From positions 1 to 51,885 of the forward strand of contig CALXBS010000007.1 of NCBI GenBank assembly GCA_944386605.1: DNA of 51,885 nucleotides, in the 5' to 3' direction. The DNA is from an uncultured Clostridia bacterium (GTDB lineage: Bacteria > Bacillota > Clostridia > TANB77 > CAG-465). Each line of letters begins with the position of its first letter. Positions within the stretch are counted from its first letter, which is position 1. The notes under the pieces were generated by a model. The model was not told where the DNA came from. It did not search any database and was given only the letters and a program-made list of their open reading frames with translations. The position numbers and the translations under genes are program-made. Shown here piece by piece: positions 25,000-34,665 of this stretch.

Positions 25000-25359
25000 T
25001 TATCCAGCAGTAGCTAAAGATAATCTTACATATACACAAATTGCAAAAACGATAAGCATAGCTACGTAAGTAATAATACCAAATAAACTAATTTTTAAAT
25101 ATTCAGTTGCTTCCTCACTGTCATTTTTTCTATTTACAAAGAATAATATAATTCCTATAACTGGTATTATAAAAGAAACAATTTTAAGAGCTTTATGGTT
25201 AGGATTTTGAATGCGTTTTAATGCAAACATCAAACCAATCACAAAAACAACTACAACTAAAATAAATTGAAAATAATAAAAATAATTCCAAAAATTTGGT
25301 GCTATTGTTCCTACTTCAGCTCCATTTGGAAGCTCTGCTGTCATCGCATATAAATTCAT
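25000..25359 (-). CDS. Small three-helix membrane protein, paralogue 2
   Basis: A 119-residue paralogue of the protein at 20630-21004, with the same MNLYA start, three membrane helices and EYLKISLFGIITYV segment. It lies alone, convergent with the Spo0A-like gene. GGAGGTG is 6 nt before the ATG. Both copies are intact, about 45% alike by eye and share the 5' leader, so a duplicated and co-regulated pair is likely. Function unknown. Confidence 0.7.
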   Translation of the reverse strand: MNLYAMTAELPNGAEVGTIAPNFWNYFYYFQFILVVVVFVIGLMFALKRIQNPNHKALKIVSFIIPVIGIILFFVNRKNDSEEATEYLKISLFGIITYVAMLIVFAICVYVRLSLATAG

Positions 25360-25490
25360 ATATATCACCTCCCAATTTTTTATGGGCTAATATAATAAGT
25401 ACAACTTACCTATTATATTCATTATATAAAAAGCTTTTATATAATACTATATTTTAGTCGAATTTTAGAAAAAATTAGAAAAAAGGTAAA
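25360..25490 (-). promoter_or_regulatory. Duplicated leader region, copy 2
   Basis: The counterpart of 21005-21135, with the same two hairpins and similar spacing to the start codon. Several differences fall in the loops. Confidence 0.55.
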
Positions 25491-25494
25491 CTAG

Positions 25495-26538
25495 CTATAA
25501 ATCAAATAATGTTCTTTCTATATTTTCCTTCCATTTAGCAAAAGCAGTTGGCAATGCATATGTTTTATCTAACTCATCTTTTTTAATCCAAATAAAAAGA
25601 TCATTTTTGTTCTTTAATTCTATACGATATCCTTGCATTTCCCATGTAATATGTGTAAAAATATGCTTCTTTCTTCCAAGATTTGTTATTTTTTGTGATT
25701 CTAAATTCCATTTTTGCATTTGTTCTTTAATATCTTTTTCTTCCATAAAACCATCTATATTAATAAATTCATATAAATTTGCAAGAAGTCCAGTAGCAGG
25801 TCTTTGCAAAATTGCAATTTCATCTTGATAAACTAAGATAAAAATCGTTTTATCTTCTATTTTTCTTTTTGTTTTCTTAATTCTAACCGGAATAATATTT
25901 GTTAATTTTTCCTTCTTAGCGATACAATGATTACATAGCGGACATTTATCACAAAGTGGAGCAGCATTTGGTAGACAGATTCTTTCCCCTATTTCCATTA
26001 ATCCCTCATTAAATAAATCCGCTTCTACAGGTATAATTTCTTTTAATAATTCAGTAATTTCTTGTTTGGTTTCTAAAAGTAAAATATCTTTTTTACTTCC
26101 TATAACTCTTGAAATTACTCTTAACACATTACCATCGACTGCCGGTACTCTTTCTAAAAAAGCGATTGAAGCAATTGCCCCAGCTGTATATTCTCCAATA
26201 CCAGGAAGTTTTAATAGTTCCTCATAATTTTCAGGCATTTTCCCTTGATATTTTTCTACAATAATTTGTGCAGATTTTTTTAAATTTCTTGCTCTACTAT
26301 AATATCCTAAACCTTCCCATAATTTTAATAATTTTTCTTCATCTACATTTGCCAAATCAACAATAGTAGGTAAATCTTTTAAAAAACGTTCATAATATTT
26401 TTTTACTGCTTCTATTCTTGTTTGTTGTAGCATAATTTCAGAAATCCAAATATGATATGGATTTTTATCTTCTCTCCAAGGTAAATCCCTTTTATTTTCT
26501 TGATACCAATTTATAATTAAAGGTGCTATTTCTTTCAT
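25495..26538 (-). CDS. mutY: A/G-specific adenine glycosylase
   Basis: A 347-residue base-excision repair enzyme that removes adenine mispaired with 8-oxoguanine. The HhH-GPD core shows IMLQQTRIEAVKKYYERF, hairpin LLKLPGIGEYTAGAI and catalytic Asp in VPAVDGNVLRV. Four clustered cysteines (CLPNAAPLCDKCPLCNHC) bind the 4Fe-4S cluster. A NUDIX-like C-terminal domain (about 230-345) recognises 8-oxoG. Length is normal. It is a single gene, 140 nt from a divergent transporter gene. Confidence 0.95.
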   Translation of the reverse strand: MKEIAPLIINWYQENKRDLPWREDKNPYHIWISEIMLQQTRIEAVKKYYERFLKDLPTIVDLANVDEEKLLKLWEGLGYYSRARNLKKSAQIIVEKYQGKMPENYEELLKLPGIGEYTAGAIASIAFLERVPAVDGNVLRVISRVIGSKKDILLLETKQEITELLKEIIPVEADLFNEGLMEIGERICLPNAAPLCDKCPLCNHCIAKKEKLTNIIPVRIKKTKRKIEDKTIFILVYQDEIAILQRPATGLLANLYEFINIDGFMEEKDIKEQMQKWNLESQKITNLGRKKHIFTHITWEMQGYRIELKNKNDLFIWIKKDELDKTYALPTAFAKWKENIERTLFDL

Positions 26539-26679
26539 TTAACTCACTCCAATTTTAAACATTATAAAACAGAGGACAAAAAATGACAATCTTTTTTGCA
26601 ATAATTTTTAAAATATTTTCACTTTTCTATTTTCTTAATTTTTATTTTTCGATATAATAAATATAATAAGGGGGAAAAT

Positions 26680-27648
26680 ATGGCACTTACTTTACTATAT
26701 TTAGCAATTGGATTTGTTTTTTTAATTATTGGTGCTGATCTTCTAGTAAGGGGATCTAGTGCAATTGCTAAAAGATTTCATATTCCAGATATTGTTATTG
26801 GACTTACCATTGTATGCATTGGAACATCTATGCCTGAAATTGTGATTACGATTAGTTCTGCTTTTAAAAATTATACAGAATTAATTGTTGGAAATGCCAT
26901 TGGAAGTAATTTATGTAATTTAATGCTAATACTTGGTGTCGTTAGCTTTTTAAGACCTGTTAAAATTGAAAAAGAAATACAAAAAATTCACATTCCAATT
27001 TCTATCTTTTCCACTTTTTTTCTTTTATTAATAGGAAATGGACTTTTAGGAACAGAAAAATTTGTAATTACCAGATTAGATGGTGTAATTTTACTTATTT
27101 TATTTATCATTTATTTTTCTTATCCTATCGTATTGGCTATCCGTGATATCAAAAAGAACAAACAACAACTACAAAAAAAAGATAAAAATAATCTAAGTGT
27201 CATTACATCTTGTATTTTTATCATTGCAGGAATTGTTTTATTAAAATATGGTGGTGACTTCGTAGTAGATAATAGTGTTACAATTGCTCATCGTTTTGGA
27301 ATTAGCGAACAAGTAATTGGATTAACTATTGTAGCAATTGGTACTGCAATGCCAGAATTAATTACTTCGATTATTGCAGCTATAAAAAAAGATACCAATC
27401 TTGCTATTGGAAATTTGATTGGATCATGTATGCTAAATTTATTATTAATTTTAGGACTAGGAGCTGTTATCACACCACTTTCTTTTGAACCTACTTTTAA
27501 TTTTAGCATGATTTTATTATTAATTACATGTTGTGCTATTTTAATTTTTAATTATGTAGGTAAAAAAAGAACAATCACAAGACTCGAAGGAGTCTCATTA
27601 ATTGTCGCTTTTATTTTTTATATTGTTCACCTTGTAATAACTGGTTAA
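26680..27648 (+). CDS. Na+/Ca2+ exchanger family transporter (YrbG-like)
   Basis: A 322-residue cation/Ca2+ exchanger with ten or so membrane helices and the two inverted alpha repeats of the family: GTSMPEIVI with GNAIGSNLCN, and GTAMPELIT with GNLIGSCMLN. It would export Ca2+ in exchange for Na+ or H+. It has its own TATAAT-bearing upstream region. It ends in a hairpin shared with the convergent phosphodiesterase gene. Confidence 0.9.
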   Translation: MALTLLYLAIGFVFLIIGADLLVRGSSAIAKRFHIPDIVIGLTIVCIGTSMPEIVITISSAFKNYTELIVGNAIGSNLCNLMLILGVVSFLRPVKIEKEIQKIHIPISIFSTFFLLLIGNGLLGTEKFVITRLDGVILLILFIIYFSYPIVLAIRDIKKNKQQLQKKDKNNLSVITSCIFIIAGIVLLKYGGDFVVDNSVTIAHRFGISEQVIGLTIVAIGTAMPELITSIIAAIKKDTNLAIGNLIGSCMLNLLLILGLGAVITPLSFEPTFNFSMILLLITCCAILIFNYVGKKRTITRLEGVSLIVAFIFYIVHLVITG

Positions 27649-27649
27649 G

Positions 27650-27672
27650 CAGAGATTTTTTCTCTGTTTTTT
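27650..27672. terminator. Bidirectional terminator
   Basis: CAGAGA (27650-27655) pairs with TCTCTG (27661-27666) and is followed by a T-run, between convergent genes. Confidence 0.7.
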
Positions 27673-28411
27673 ATTTTCTATTCTCTTGAATATATTGTAA
27701 TATTTCTTCCGAATAATTAAATATAAGACCATCACTTTGTTTTTCAGCAAATTTTAATTCTTCCAAATTTTGTATTGTCCATAAAAATAATTTTCTATTT
27801 TTTCTTTTTGTTTTTAAATATATTTTTTCATTAAAATATTTTATATCATAAGCAATAAAATGTGGTTTTGTAAAAATATTAAATAACATATGAGATAAAA
27901 CAAACTGTAATGCTTTACTATTAATATCATCAATTTTTTTAGTACAAAGCTGTCCTCTAACAATAGATTTTGCATGTCTTTTAAAATATAATAAACTTAA
28001 TGGATTAAAGGACTCAATAAAATAATTGCCCGAATAATTTTTTAAAACCTTTAATAAATTTTCTTCTAACTTTCCAACTTTTCCTTTATTTTTTATTTCT
28101 ATAATTAATAATACTTTTCCATTAATTAATTTTAATACTTCCTCCAATGTTGGAATTTTTTCTTGTGTAGAGAATAAATACAACTTTTTTAGATCCTCTA
28201 AAGCAGATTCTTCTACTATTAAATCTTTCCCAGTAATTCTTTTTAAATGATGATCATGAACCACTACTAACTTTTCATCTTTTGTTAAATGAACATCTAA
28301 TTCAATAGCAAGTCCATATTTTAATGCATTTTCAAAAGCCATCAAAGAATTTTCTGGGATTTTTTGATCTTTTGTAAACAAACCTCTATGTGCAACATAA
28401 CGATCATTCAT
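27671..28411 (-). CDS. Glycerophosphodiester phosphodiesterase
   Basis: A 246-residue GDPD (TIM barrel) hydrolysing glycerophosphodiesters to glycerol-3-phosphate and an alcohol. Catalytic motifs are AHRGLF, PENSLMAFENAL, ELDVHLTKD and VVHDHHL. There is no signal peptide, so it is cytoplasmic. ATG 28411 has the AGGA of TGAGGA about 9 nt upstream. It overlaps the end of rsmA by 8 nt and is translationally coupled to it. Confidence 0.88.
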   Translation of the reverse strand: MNDRYVAHRGLFTKDQKIPENSLMAFENALKYGLAIELDVHLTKDEKLVVVHDHHLKRITGKDLIVEESALEDLKKLYLFSTQEKIPTLEEVLKLINGKVLLIIEIKNKGKVGKLEENLLKVLKNYSGNYFIESFNPLSLLYFKRHAKSIVRGQLCTKKIDDINSKALQFVLSHMLFNIFTKPHFIAYDIKYFNEKIYLKTKRKNRKLFLWTIQNLEELKFAEKQSDGLIFNYSEEILQYIQENRK

Positions 28412-29279
28412 TTCCATTTTCCTCACCTATTGCATTTACAATTTTTATATAATCTTGAATAGTTAATTCTTCAGCACGAGTATTTAAAGAATATCCAAGT
28501 TTTTCTAGTAATTGATTTAATTCTTCTTTTGTCATATTTCTAAAATGTTTTGATTCTAAAGAATTAACAATCTTTTTTCTTCTTTGTGCAAAAGCACTAT
28601 GAATGAATTCAAAAAATAACTTCTCTTCTTTTACATCATATTTTTTATTTTTTACTAATTTAATCACTGCAGAAGTTACTTCGGGTTTAGGTATAAAACT
28701 ATCATTTGGTACCAAAAAGCAAATATTTGCATCTGATAAATAATCTACCATTAACGTTAATATTCCATACTCTTTACTTTTATTTTTAGCTACCATTCTT
28801 TCTGCTACTTCTTTTTGTATCATTACAATAATTTCATTAATTCGTTTAGATTCTTGCAATAATTTAAATAAAATTGGAGTTGTAATATAATAAGGTAAAT
28901 TAGCAACCACTTTTACTTTTTGAAATTTTTTATTAAGTTCTTTTTCTACTTTTTCGATAAAATCATCTATATTAATTTTTAAAATATCTTCATTTATTAA
29001 TTTATAATTATGAAAATTTGAAAATCTATTTTTTAATATAAATTCCATTTTAGGATCAATTTCTATTAAAATAGCATAATTTGATTTTTTCAAAATATAT
29101 TCTGTTAAATTTCCAAGTCCTGGACCAATTTCTAGAATTAAATCATTTTCTTGAATATCCGCTACTTCTACTATTTTTTCTAAAATAGAATCATCAATTA
29201 AAAAATTTTGACCAAATTTTTTGTTTGCTTTTATATTATATTCATTTATTATTTTTCTTGTTTTTTCTAAAGTATTCAT
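28404..29279 (-). CDS. rsmA: 16S rRNA dimethyladenosine transferase
   Basis: A 291-residue SAM-dependent enzyme dimethylating the two adjacent adenines of the 16S rRNA 3' hairpin. Markers are KKFGQNFLIDD, LEIGPGLGNLTEYIL and the catalytic NLPYYI. It follows the YabE-like gene by 50 nt, which keeps part of the yabE-rnmV-ksgA order known in Bacillus; rnmV is absent here. Confidence 0.95.
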   Translation of the reverse strand: MNTLEKTRKIINEYNIKANKKFGQNFLIDDSILEKIVEVADIQENDLILEIGPGLGNLTEYILKKSNYAILIEIDPKMEFILKNRFSNFHNYKLINEDILKINIDDFIEKVEKELNKKFQKVKVVANLPYYITTPILFKLLQESKRINEIIVMIQKEVAERMVAKNKSKEYGILTLMVDYLSDANICFLVPNDSFIPKPEVTSAVIKLVKNKKYDVKEEKLFFEFIHSAFAQRRKKIVNSLESKHFRNMTKEELNQLLEKLGYSLNTRAEELTIQDYIKIVNAIGEENGNE

Positions 29280-29329
29280 TTTTTTCTCCTAAAAAATAAT
29301 TGCCAGCTTCATAACTGACAATCTTTATT

Positions 29330-30337
29330 TTATAATCCGCCATTTGCAATTAAATTTGCTCTATGGTTTAAAACTGAATTTGCATATGGATTATTTGAAA
29401 TTCTACCATTATATGCATTTAATGCCGTTACAGTATCGCCATACATATTTAAATAATTCGATAATAAATAAGCACCAGCCATCATATTTTCATATGGATT
29501 TAAGAAATCACTAATTCCTAAAATATTACTTAATGAACTATGATTTCCAATATATATTTGACAAAGTCCATAAGAATTACCACCACCAATTGCTGTTGGG
29601 GTATATCTACTTTCTTGATACATCACTGCTAAAAATAATTCATAATCAAATCCATATTGTTGTGACAAATTATAGGCAAATTGTTGTTGCTCTACTGGTA
29701 AAGTAATATTATATTCTCTAAAATTTCCATCTACTTGCACTGCTGCAATTGAATTAATTGTTGAACTTCTTGAAACAGTTACTCTTGTCCCTACTTCAAT
29801 TACTCTATTTTTAGCCTCTGTGATAACTTCTGAGTCAACTTGTGCTCTATTAATCTCACCATTTTGATTATATCTAACAATATAACTTGTTGTTTTCTTT
29901 CCTTCTTCACCTTCAGAAACAACATTACTTGTTCCTTGGTCTATTTCTGGATTATCTTTTGTTTCTTCTGTAAATGGTATGGTTTCGATAACTTCTTCAT
30001 ATTTAGCTACCATCGGAATATAGTCATTTTTCATGCTATCAATATCTAGTTTTGCTAAATCTTGACTTGCATAAATTGTAATTTGCATACCGTCTACGAT
30101 TTTATTTGTTTTTCCTGGTGATACTAAAGTATCATCATCTAAGTAAATTTTGTTTTGTATTAAGAAACTATCAATTGAAGACGCAAGTGTTCTAACAGTT
30201 TTTTCGCTACCAAAGTAGTTTAAAGTTACTGTTTTAATTTGTGTAGTGATAGATATTAAACCTGCAGTTACAAAGAATAAAACAATACAAACTACGGTTA
30301 ATACTTTTCTTAATACATGCACAATATTGTCTTTCAC
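29330..30337 (-). CDS. YabE-like cell-wall protein: DUF348, G5 and lytic transglycosylase domains
   Basis: A 335-residue exported protein. It has one N-terminal membrane helix (about 11-30), a DUF348 ubiquitin-like domain (about 35-90), a G5 domain (about 140-215) and a C-terminal SLT lytic transglycosylase (about 222-330; catalytic Glu in MYQESRY, then GLCQI and ALNAYNG). Usual YabE/Rpf-like proteins end in a 3D domain; here an SLT domain takes its place. It begins with GTG, 6 nt after AGGAGGA. It is probably involved in wall turnover, spore outgrowth or resuscitation; this is inference from the family. Confidence 0.85.
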   Translation of the reverse strand: MKDNIVHVLRKVLTVVCIVLFFVTAGLISITTQIKTVTLNYFGSEKTVRTLASSIDSFLIQNKIYLDDDTLVSPGKTNKIVDGMQITIYASQDLAKLDIDSMKNDYIPMVAKYEEVIETIPFTEETKDNPEIDQGTSNVVSEGEEGKKTTSYIVRYNQNGEINRAQVDSEVITEAKNRVIEVGTRVTVSRSSTINSIAAVQVDGNFREYNITLPVEQQQFAYNLSQQYGFDYELFLAVMYQESRYTPTAIGGGNSYGLCQIYIGNHSSLSNILGISDFLNPYENMMAGAYLLSNYLNMYGDTVTALNAYNGRISNNPYANSVLNHRANLIANGGL

Positions 30338-30626
30338 AAATATTCCTCCTAATCCTTTCTAGACAGTGTCTATTATACTATAATTCTTATGCATTGTCAA
30401 TTTTTCTATACCTTTGCTTATGGAAAAAAAGACATAAAACTTTTAAAAATGCTTGATATTTCCACACTTAAATTCTTATATATTATTTACGTTACACTTT
30501 TTTGTTACAAATTTATTCCTTTTAAAATATATTTTCTTGAAAATAAAATAAATTGTGTTATAATTTTTATATTATAAAAAAATTATTTTTTAATAATTTA
30601 AATAATGAAGAAAGGATTGAAAAAAT

Positions 30627-31140
30627 ATGAAAATACGAGGCTTTGAAGTATGCAAGGGATATGAAAACAGTAAAATTCATTTACCAGAAAGAAAAACCAA
30701 AAATTCTGTATGCTATGACATTGAGTGTGCAGAAGATACTGTTATTCCTTCGATATGGAAAACCATTTTTGAAAATTTTAAAATATTTTTAAGTGGTTCC
30801 AAAAATTATTTAGAAATAAAACCTACCTTTGTTCCTACTGGCTTAAAATCCTATTTTCAAGAAGATGAAGTATTATTACTTGCTAATAAAAGTTCATTTC
30901 CATTAAAAAAAGGACTTGTTAGTGCAAACAGTCTACGGAATTATAGAAAGTGATTATTATGAAAATGAAACAAATGATGGCCACCTTATGTTTATTTACT
31001 ACAATTTTTTCCCAACAGATACAATTATTAAAAAGGAAGAAGCATGTGGACAGGCATATTTTCAAAAATTTTTAAAAGCAGATAACGATTTAGCAACTGG
31101 TATTAGAAAAGGTGGGTTTGGTAGCACATCTATCAATTAA
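30627..31140 (+). pseudogene. dut: dUTPase gene split by a frameshift
   Basis: The first frame (30627-30953) holds dUTPase motifs up to NKSSFPLKKGLVSANS, including the motif 1 region (YDIECAED). The protein then continues in the next frame as YGIIESDYYEN (motif 3), an FFPTDTIIKKEEACGQ region and the C-terminal GGFGSTS arm, ending at 31138-31140. The break lies at about 30930-30935 (AGTCTACGG), where one extra or two missing bases shift the frame. It may be a real mutation, an assembly error or recoding. An AGAAAGGA-type ribosome site precedes it. The phosphoesterase gene follows after 22 nt. Confidence 0.85.
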
Positions 31141-31162
31141 ATAAAATAAAAGGAGAAAAAAT

Positions 31163-31996
31163 ATGAAAATAGCAATTATTTCAGATATTCATAGTAATTT
31201 AGAAGCTTTAAAAGCAACGCTTAGAGATATTTACACAAAAGATGTAGAAAAAATTATTTGTCTTGGAGATATTATTGCAAAGGGACATCATCCTAAAGAA
31301 TGCCTTCAACTCGTTCAAGAAAATTGTGATATTGTTTTACAAGGAAATTGTGATAAAGTGTTTTCAACAGGAGTTTTCTATGGAACCCCTACAGAACAAG
31401 ATAAAGAAAGGCTTGTTTGGAATCAGTCTTTTTTAAATGATCAAGATAAAGAATTTTTAGCTACTCGACCTTTTAGTCATGAATTTTATATGAGTGGTAG
31501 CTTAGTAAGACTATTTCATGCCACCCCTATCTCTGATCATACACCTGTTATTGCACAAGATAGCCTTGAAACAAAATATCAAATGTTTTTACCAAGTGAA
31601 AATACTTCTTCACAAAAAACAGCAGATGTAGTTATCTACGGGCATATTCACCATCAATATATGGATCTTTTGTATAATAAAACAATTATCAATGTTGGAA
31701 GCGTTGGAAACTCTTTTAATGTTATTCGAAATCCTCAAAAAGATAGTCCTGTTTTAGAAACTACAAAAGCGTGTTATGTCATTATAGAGGGAGATTATGG
31801 TAATACGAATTATACCCAAGATATTTCTTTCCAGTTTGTCAAAGTGCCTTATTCTATTGACAAGGAATTAGAAGATATTGATAAAAATTTAGAAAAAGAT
31901 AATTACCTTTTTGAAATAAGGAATGGAAAATATCGTAATATGCAAAAAATTAATGATAATTTTTCCAGACTAGGAGTAGATGTATCTAAAATTTAA
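31163..31996 (+). CDS. Calcineurin-like metallophosphoesterase
   Basis: A 277-residue protein with the dinuclear-metal motifs of the YfcE/MJ0936 group: ISDIHSNLEAL, LGDIIAKG, QGNCDKV and YGHIHHQY. Substrate not predictable; phosphodiesters are typical. There is no signal peptide. It follows dut in the same direction with GGAG upstream, probably one transcript. The terminator at 32002-32042 ends it. Confidence 0.85.
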   Translation: MKIAIISDIHSNLEALKATLRDIYTKDVEKIICLGDIIAKGHHPKECLQLVQENCDIVLQGNCDKVFSTGVFYGTPTEQDKERLVWNQSFLNDQDKEFLATRPFSHEFYMSGSLVRLFHATPISDHTPVIAQDSLETKYQMFLPSENTSSQKTADVVIYGHIHHQYMDLLYNKTIINVGSVGNSFNVIRNPQKDSPVLETTKACYVIIEGDYGNTNYTQDISFQFVKVPYSIDKELEDIDKNLEKDNYLFEIRNGKYRNMQKINDNFSRLGVDVSKI

Positions 31997-31999
31997 GCA

Positions 32000-32042
32000 A
32001 AAAAATAAACCTAAATTGTTTTTTAATTTAGGTTTATTTTCA
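32000..32042 (+). terminator. Strong terminator
   Basis: AATAAACCTAAATT and AATTTAGGTTTATT arms across GTTTTTT, shared by two convergent units. Confidence 0.8.
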
Positions 32043-32056
32043 TTTTAATTTATTTT

Positions 32057-34663
32057 TTATATATTTTCATTTCTAATTGTATCTACAATATTTAATTTTT
32101 CTGCTTTTTTCAAAGAATATCTCATGGTGCACCATACAATTAAAATTACAAAAATAATACTAATTAAAATTGCATTATATGGTAAATGATATGGCATTTC
32201 TATGCTATATAACATTGTTTGATACATAGCATAAGATAAAATACATCCAATAGGAATTCCATATAATAATGCTTTTAATCCATAAAAAATACTTTCAAAA
32301 TTAATCATTTTTCTAAACTCTTTATCCGTCATTCCTATTGATTTTAATACTGCAAATTCTCGATGTCTTAAACTCATATTCGTTGTAATGGTATTAAATA
32401 TATTTGTAATTCCGATTAAAGAAATAACCGTAATAAATCCATAAAGGAAAATAGAAATTACAAGTATAATTGCATTTTCTTGTCTTACACTTTCATCAAT
32501 ATTATTAATTGTATTAGATACATAAGAAGGTAATTTTTCAATATCTTTTTCAAGTTGCGTAGCATTACTACTATCTATATATACTCCATCAAACCTATAA
32601 TCAAATTTTTCCATATATTCATCAGATATAATAATAATTGGCATTTGACTATATACAGATTGTGATGTAATACTAAATGGATATTGATCCGTTCTTTTTC
32701 CGATTTGAATTTGATGTTTTTCTCGTTCTTCTGTTTCATTATTATACATTTCAACTTCTAAAAATTCTCCTTCTTTTATATTCATAAATTGAAATAATTT
32801 ACGTTTTACAGCTCCATTTTCATCTTCATAAGTTGTCATTCCTTGATCAATTAAAATACCTTTTTCTTTATACTCAGTAGCATTTAATCCTAATTTATTT
32901 AAGTATTCCTGATAAGTTGCATTATCAAATGAAATTACCATCACACCAAATGTATCTCCTAGCTTTCTTTCGCCATTTTCATCATAATAATAGCCACTTG
33001 TTTCTGTTGCTTCTGGTGTAAAATATTTTTCTATACTAAAAGCAGATGATTTTTCTTTTCTAATTGCATATTTCGTAATATTAGGTAATTTTATAATATC
33101 TTGATAATATGCTTCCATTTCTTCATTATCTTCTGGACCACTTCGATTATATATATAAATATTATAATCTAAATTTTCATAATAAACATTCCCCATCAAA
33201 AAGCCAAAATCAACAAATGTATTTAAAGAAATAAAAACAATAATACTTAAGGCAATGGATAAAATAGTAGTTCTATATTTCTTTTTGCTACGTTTTAAAT
33301 TTTTTAATGCAATTTCTCCTTCAATTCCAAATAATTTTCTAGATAGTTTTGAAATTTTTAACTTTTTACTTTTCACTTTAATATCATTATTAGAACGAAT
33401 TGCTTCAAGTGGTGATATTTTAGCAACTTTTCTAGCGGGTAAATAACTAGATAAGAAAATAGTAATAGCAGATATGAAAATTGTAATTACAATTGCTATA
33501 GGCGAGATTGCAAGGACTAACTCAATACTACCAAGAAGATCTCCTAATATTCCATTTACAACTAATAATAAAATATATATTGCAAAAATACCTGAAACAA
33601 TACCAATTGGTATTGCAATTAATCCCAAAATAAATCCTTCAAATAATACATTCTTTTTTATTTGTTTAGAAGTTGCTCCAACACTAGCTAGCATTCCATA
33701 TTGTCTAAATCTTTCTGTTATAGAAATACTAAAACTATTTCTAATAACAAAAACAGATGTAACAACAATAATTCCTATAATAATAGCAGATAAAGAATAA
33801 AGTGTTGAATTAATAGCGCTATTTTGTGTCATACCAGAATATCTTAAAACTTCATAATTTAGTTTAAATTCATATTTTGGTGTATATCCTTCTGCTAGAA
33901 TTTCAGGCATGCCAAGTATTTCAGCAGTCAAATTATATGTATCATAAACATTTTTAAATGACACGAAAATATTTACATTTTCTTTTAATATTTGATCCAT
34001 ATGAGAAATAATCGTATAACCAGGCGCACTATAGCTCTCAAAATTTGGTCTTTCCATAATTCCTACTATTGTATATTCTTTTGTAAATAAAGGATCAATA
34101 TACTCTGTTATCTCTCCTGTCTCCTCTTCATCCTTTAAAGAATTATACGGATTACCTTGATCTAACTCATGACCACTATCCATTCTTTTTCCAACATCCA
34201 GTGTTATTTTTTGACCAACAGATAATTTTACTCCTCCATCTGTTATAATATGTTGTGATATAACAATTTCATCTTCATTTTGAGGTAACCTTCCTTCTAC
34301 CAAATGAACTGCTAAATTATTGAGAGCTTCGTCATCAAATTCCATTAAATATACATATGGTTTATATTCGTTTTCACTATTTTCTAGTTTTGCATACCCT
34401 ATATCTTGCGTTAACATTATTTTTTCTATTCCCACATGATTTTTAAAATATTTTTGATCCTCTACTGGAACATTTTGAAATTCTGTATGATAATTTCCAT
34501 GTGTATATTGTGCTTCTGCATAAAGTGCGCTTTGAAAACTAGTAACTAACGTAGTAACACCACAAATTAAAGCACAAGATAAAATAATTCCAATAATAGT
34601 TACTAATGTTCTTTTTTTATTTAATAAAAGGCTTCTAATTGTAAGCTTATTTAAAATATTCAT
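32057..34663 (-). CDS. ABC exporter permease, two FtsX domains
   Basis: An 868-residue permease of the MacB/FtsX class. It has an N-terminal membrane helix (about 17-38) and an extracellular domain, then three helices of the first FtsX core (about 285-415, VFVIRNSFSISITERFRQYG and LPARKVAKISPLEAIR). A second membrane helix (about 465-487), a long extracellular domain and the second FtsX core (about 755-860, EFAVLKSIGMTDKEFRKM) follow. Such permeases export or sense peptides and antibiotics. Its start lies 2 nt after the ATPase gene and their partners are the kinase and regulator upstream. Confidence 0.9.
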   Translation of the reverse strand: MNILNKLTIRSLLLNKKRTLVTIIGIILSCALICGVTTLVTSFQSALYAEAQYTHGNYHTEFQNVPVEDQKYFKNHVGIEKIMLTQDIGYAKLENSENEYKPYVYLMEFDDEALNNLAVHLVEGRLPQNEDEIVISQHIITDGGVKLSVGQKITLDVGKRMDSGHELDQGNPYNSLKDEEETGEITEYIDPLFTKEYTIVGIMERPNFESYSAPGYTIISHMDQILKENVNIFVSFKNVYDTYNLTAEILGMPEILAEGYTPKYEFKLNYEVLRYSGMTQNSAINSTLYSLSAIIIGIIVVTSVFVIRNSFSISITERFRQYGMLASVGATSKQIKKNVLFEGFILGLIAIPIGIVSGIFAIYILLLVVNGILGDLLGSIELVLAISPIAIVITIFISAITIFLSSYLPARKVAKISPLEAIRSNNDIKVKSKKLKISKLSRKLFGIEGEIALKNLKRSKKKYRTTILSIALSIIVFISLNTFVDFGFLMGNVYYENLDYNIYIYNRSGPEDNEEMEAYYQDIIKLPNITKYAIRKEKSSAFSIEKYFTPEATETSGYYYDENGERKLGDTFGVMVISFDNATYQEYLNKLGLNATEYKEKGILIDQGMTTYEDENGAVKRKLFQFMNIKEGEFLEVEMYNNETEEREKHQIQIGKRTDQYPFSITSQSVYSQMPIIIISDEYMEKFDYRFDGVYIDSSNATQLEKDIEKLPSYVSNTINNIDESVRQENAIILVISIFLYGFITVISLIGITNIFNTITTNMSLRHREFAVLKSIGMTDKEFRKMINFESIFYGLKALLYGIPIGCILSYAMYQTMLYSIEMPYHLPYNAILISIIFVILIVWCTMRYSLKKAEKLNIVDTIRNENI

Positions 34664-34665
34664 AC

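Noticed and set aside
30389-30577. 62-residue frame upstream of dut
   Set aside because: Lacks a ribosome site and reads as random AT-rich sequence.
30930-30935. Programmed +1 frameshift in dut
   Set aside because: No stop codon or ribosome-site-like stimulator at the shift point as in prfB; mutation or assembly error is simpler, so it is listed as a pseudogene with this alternative open.
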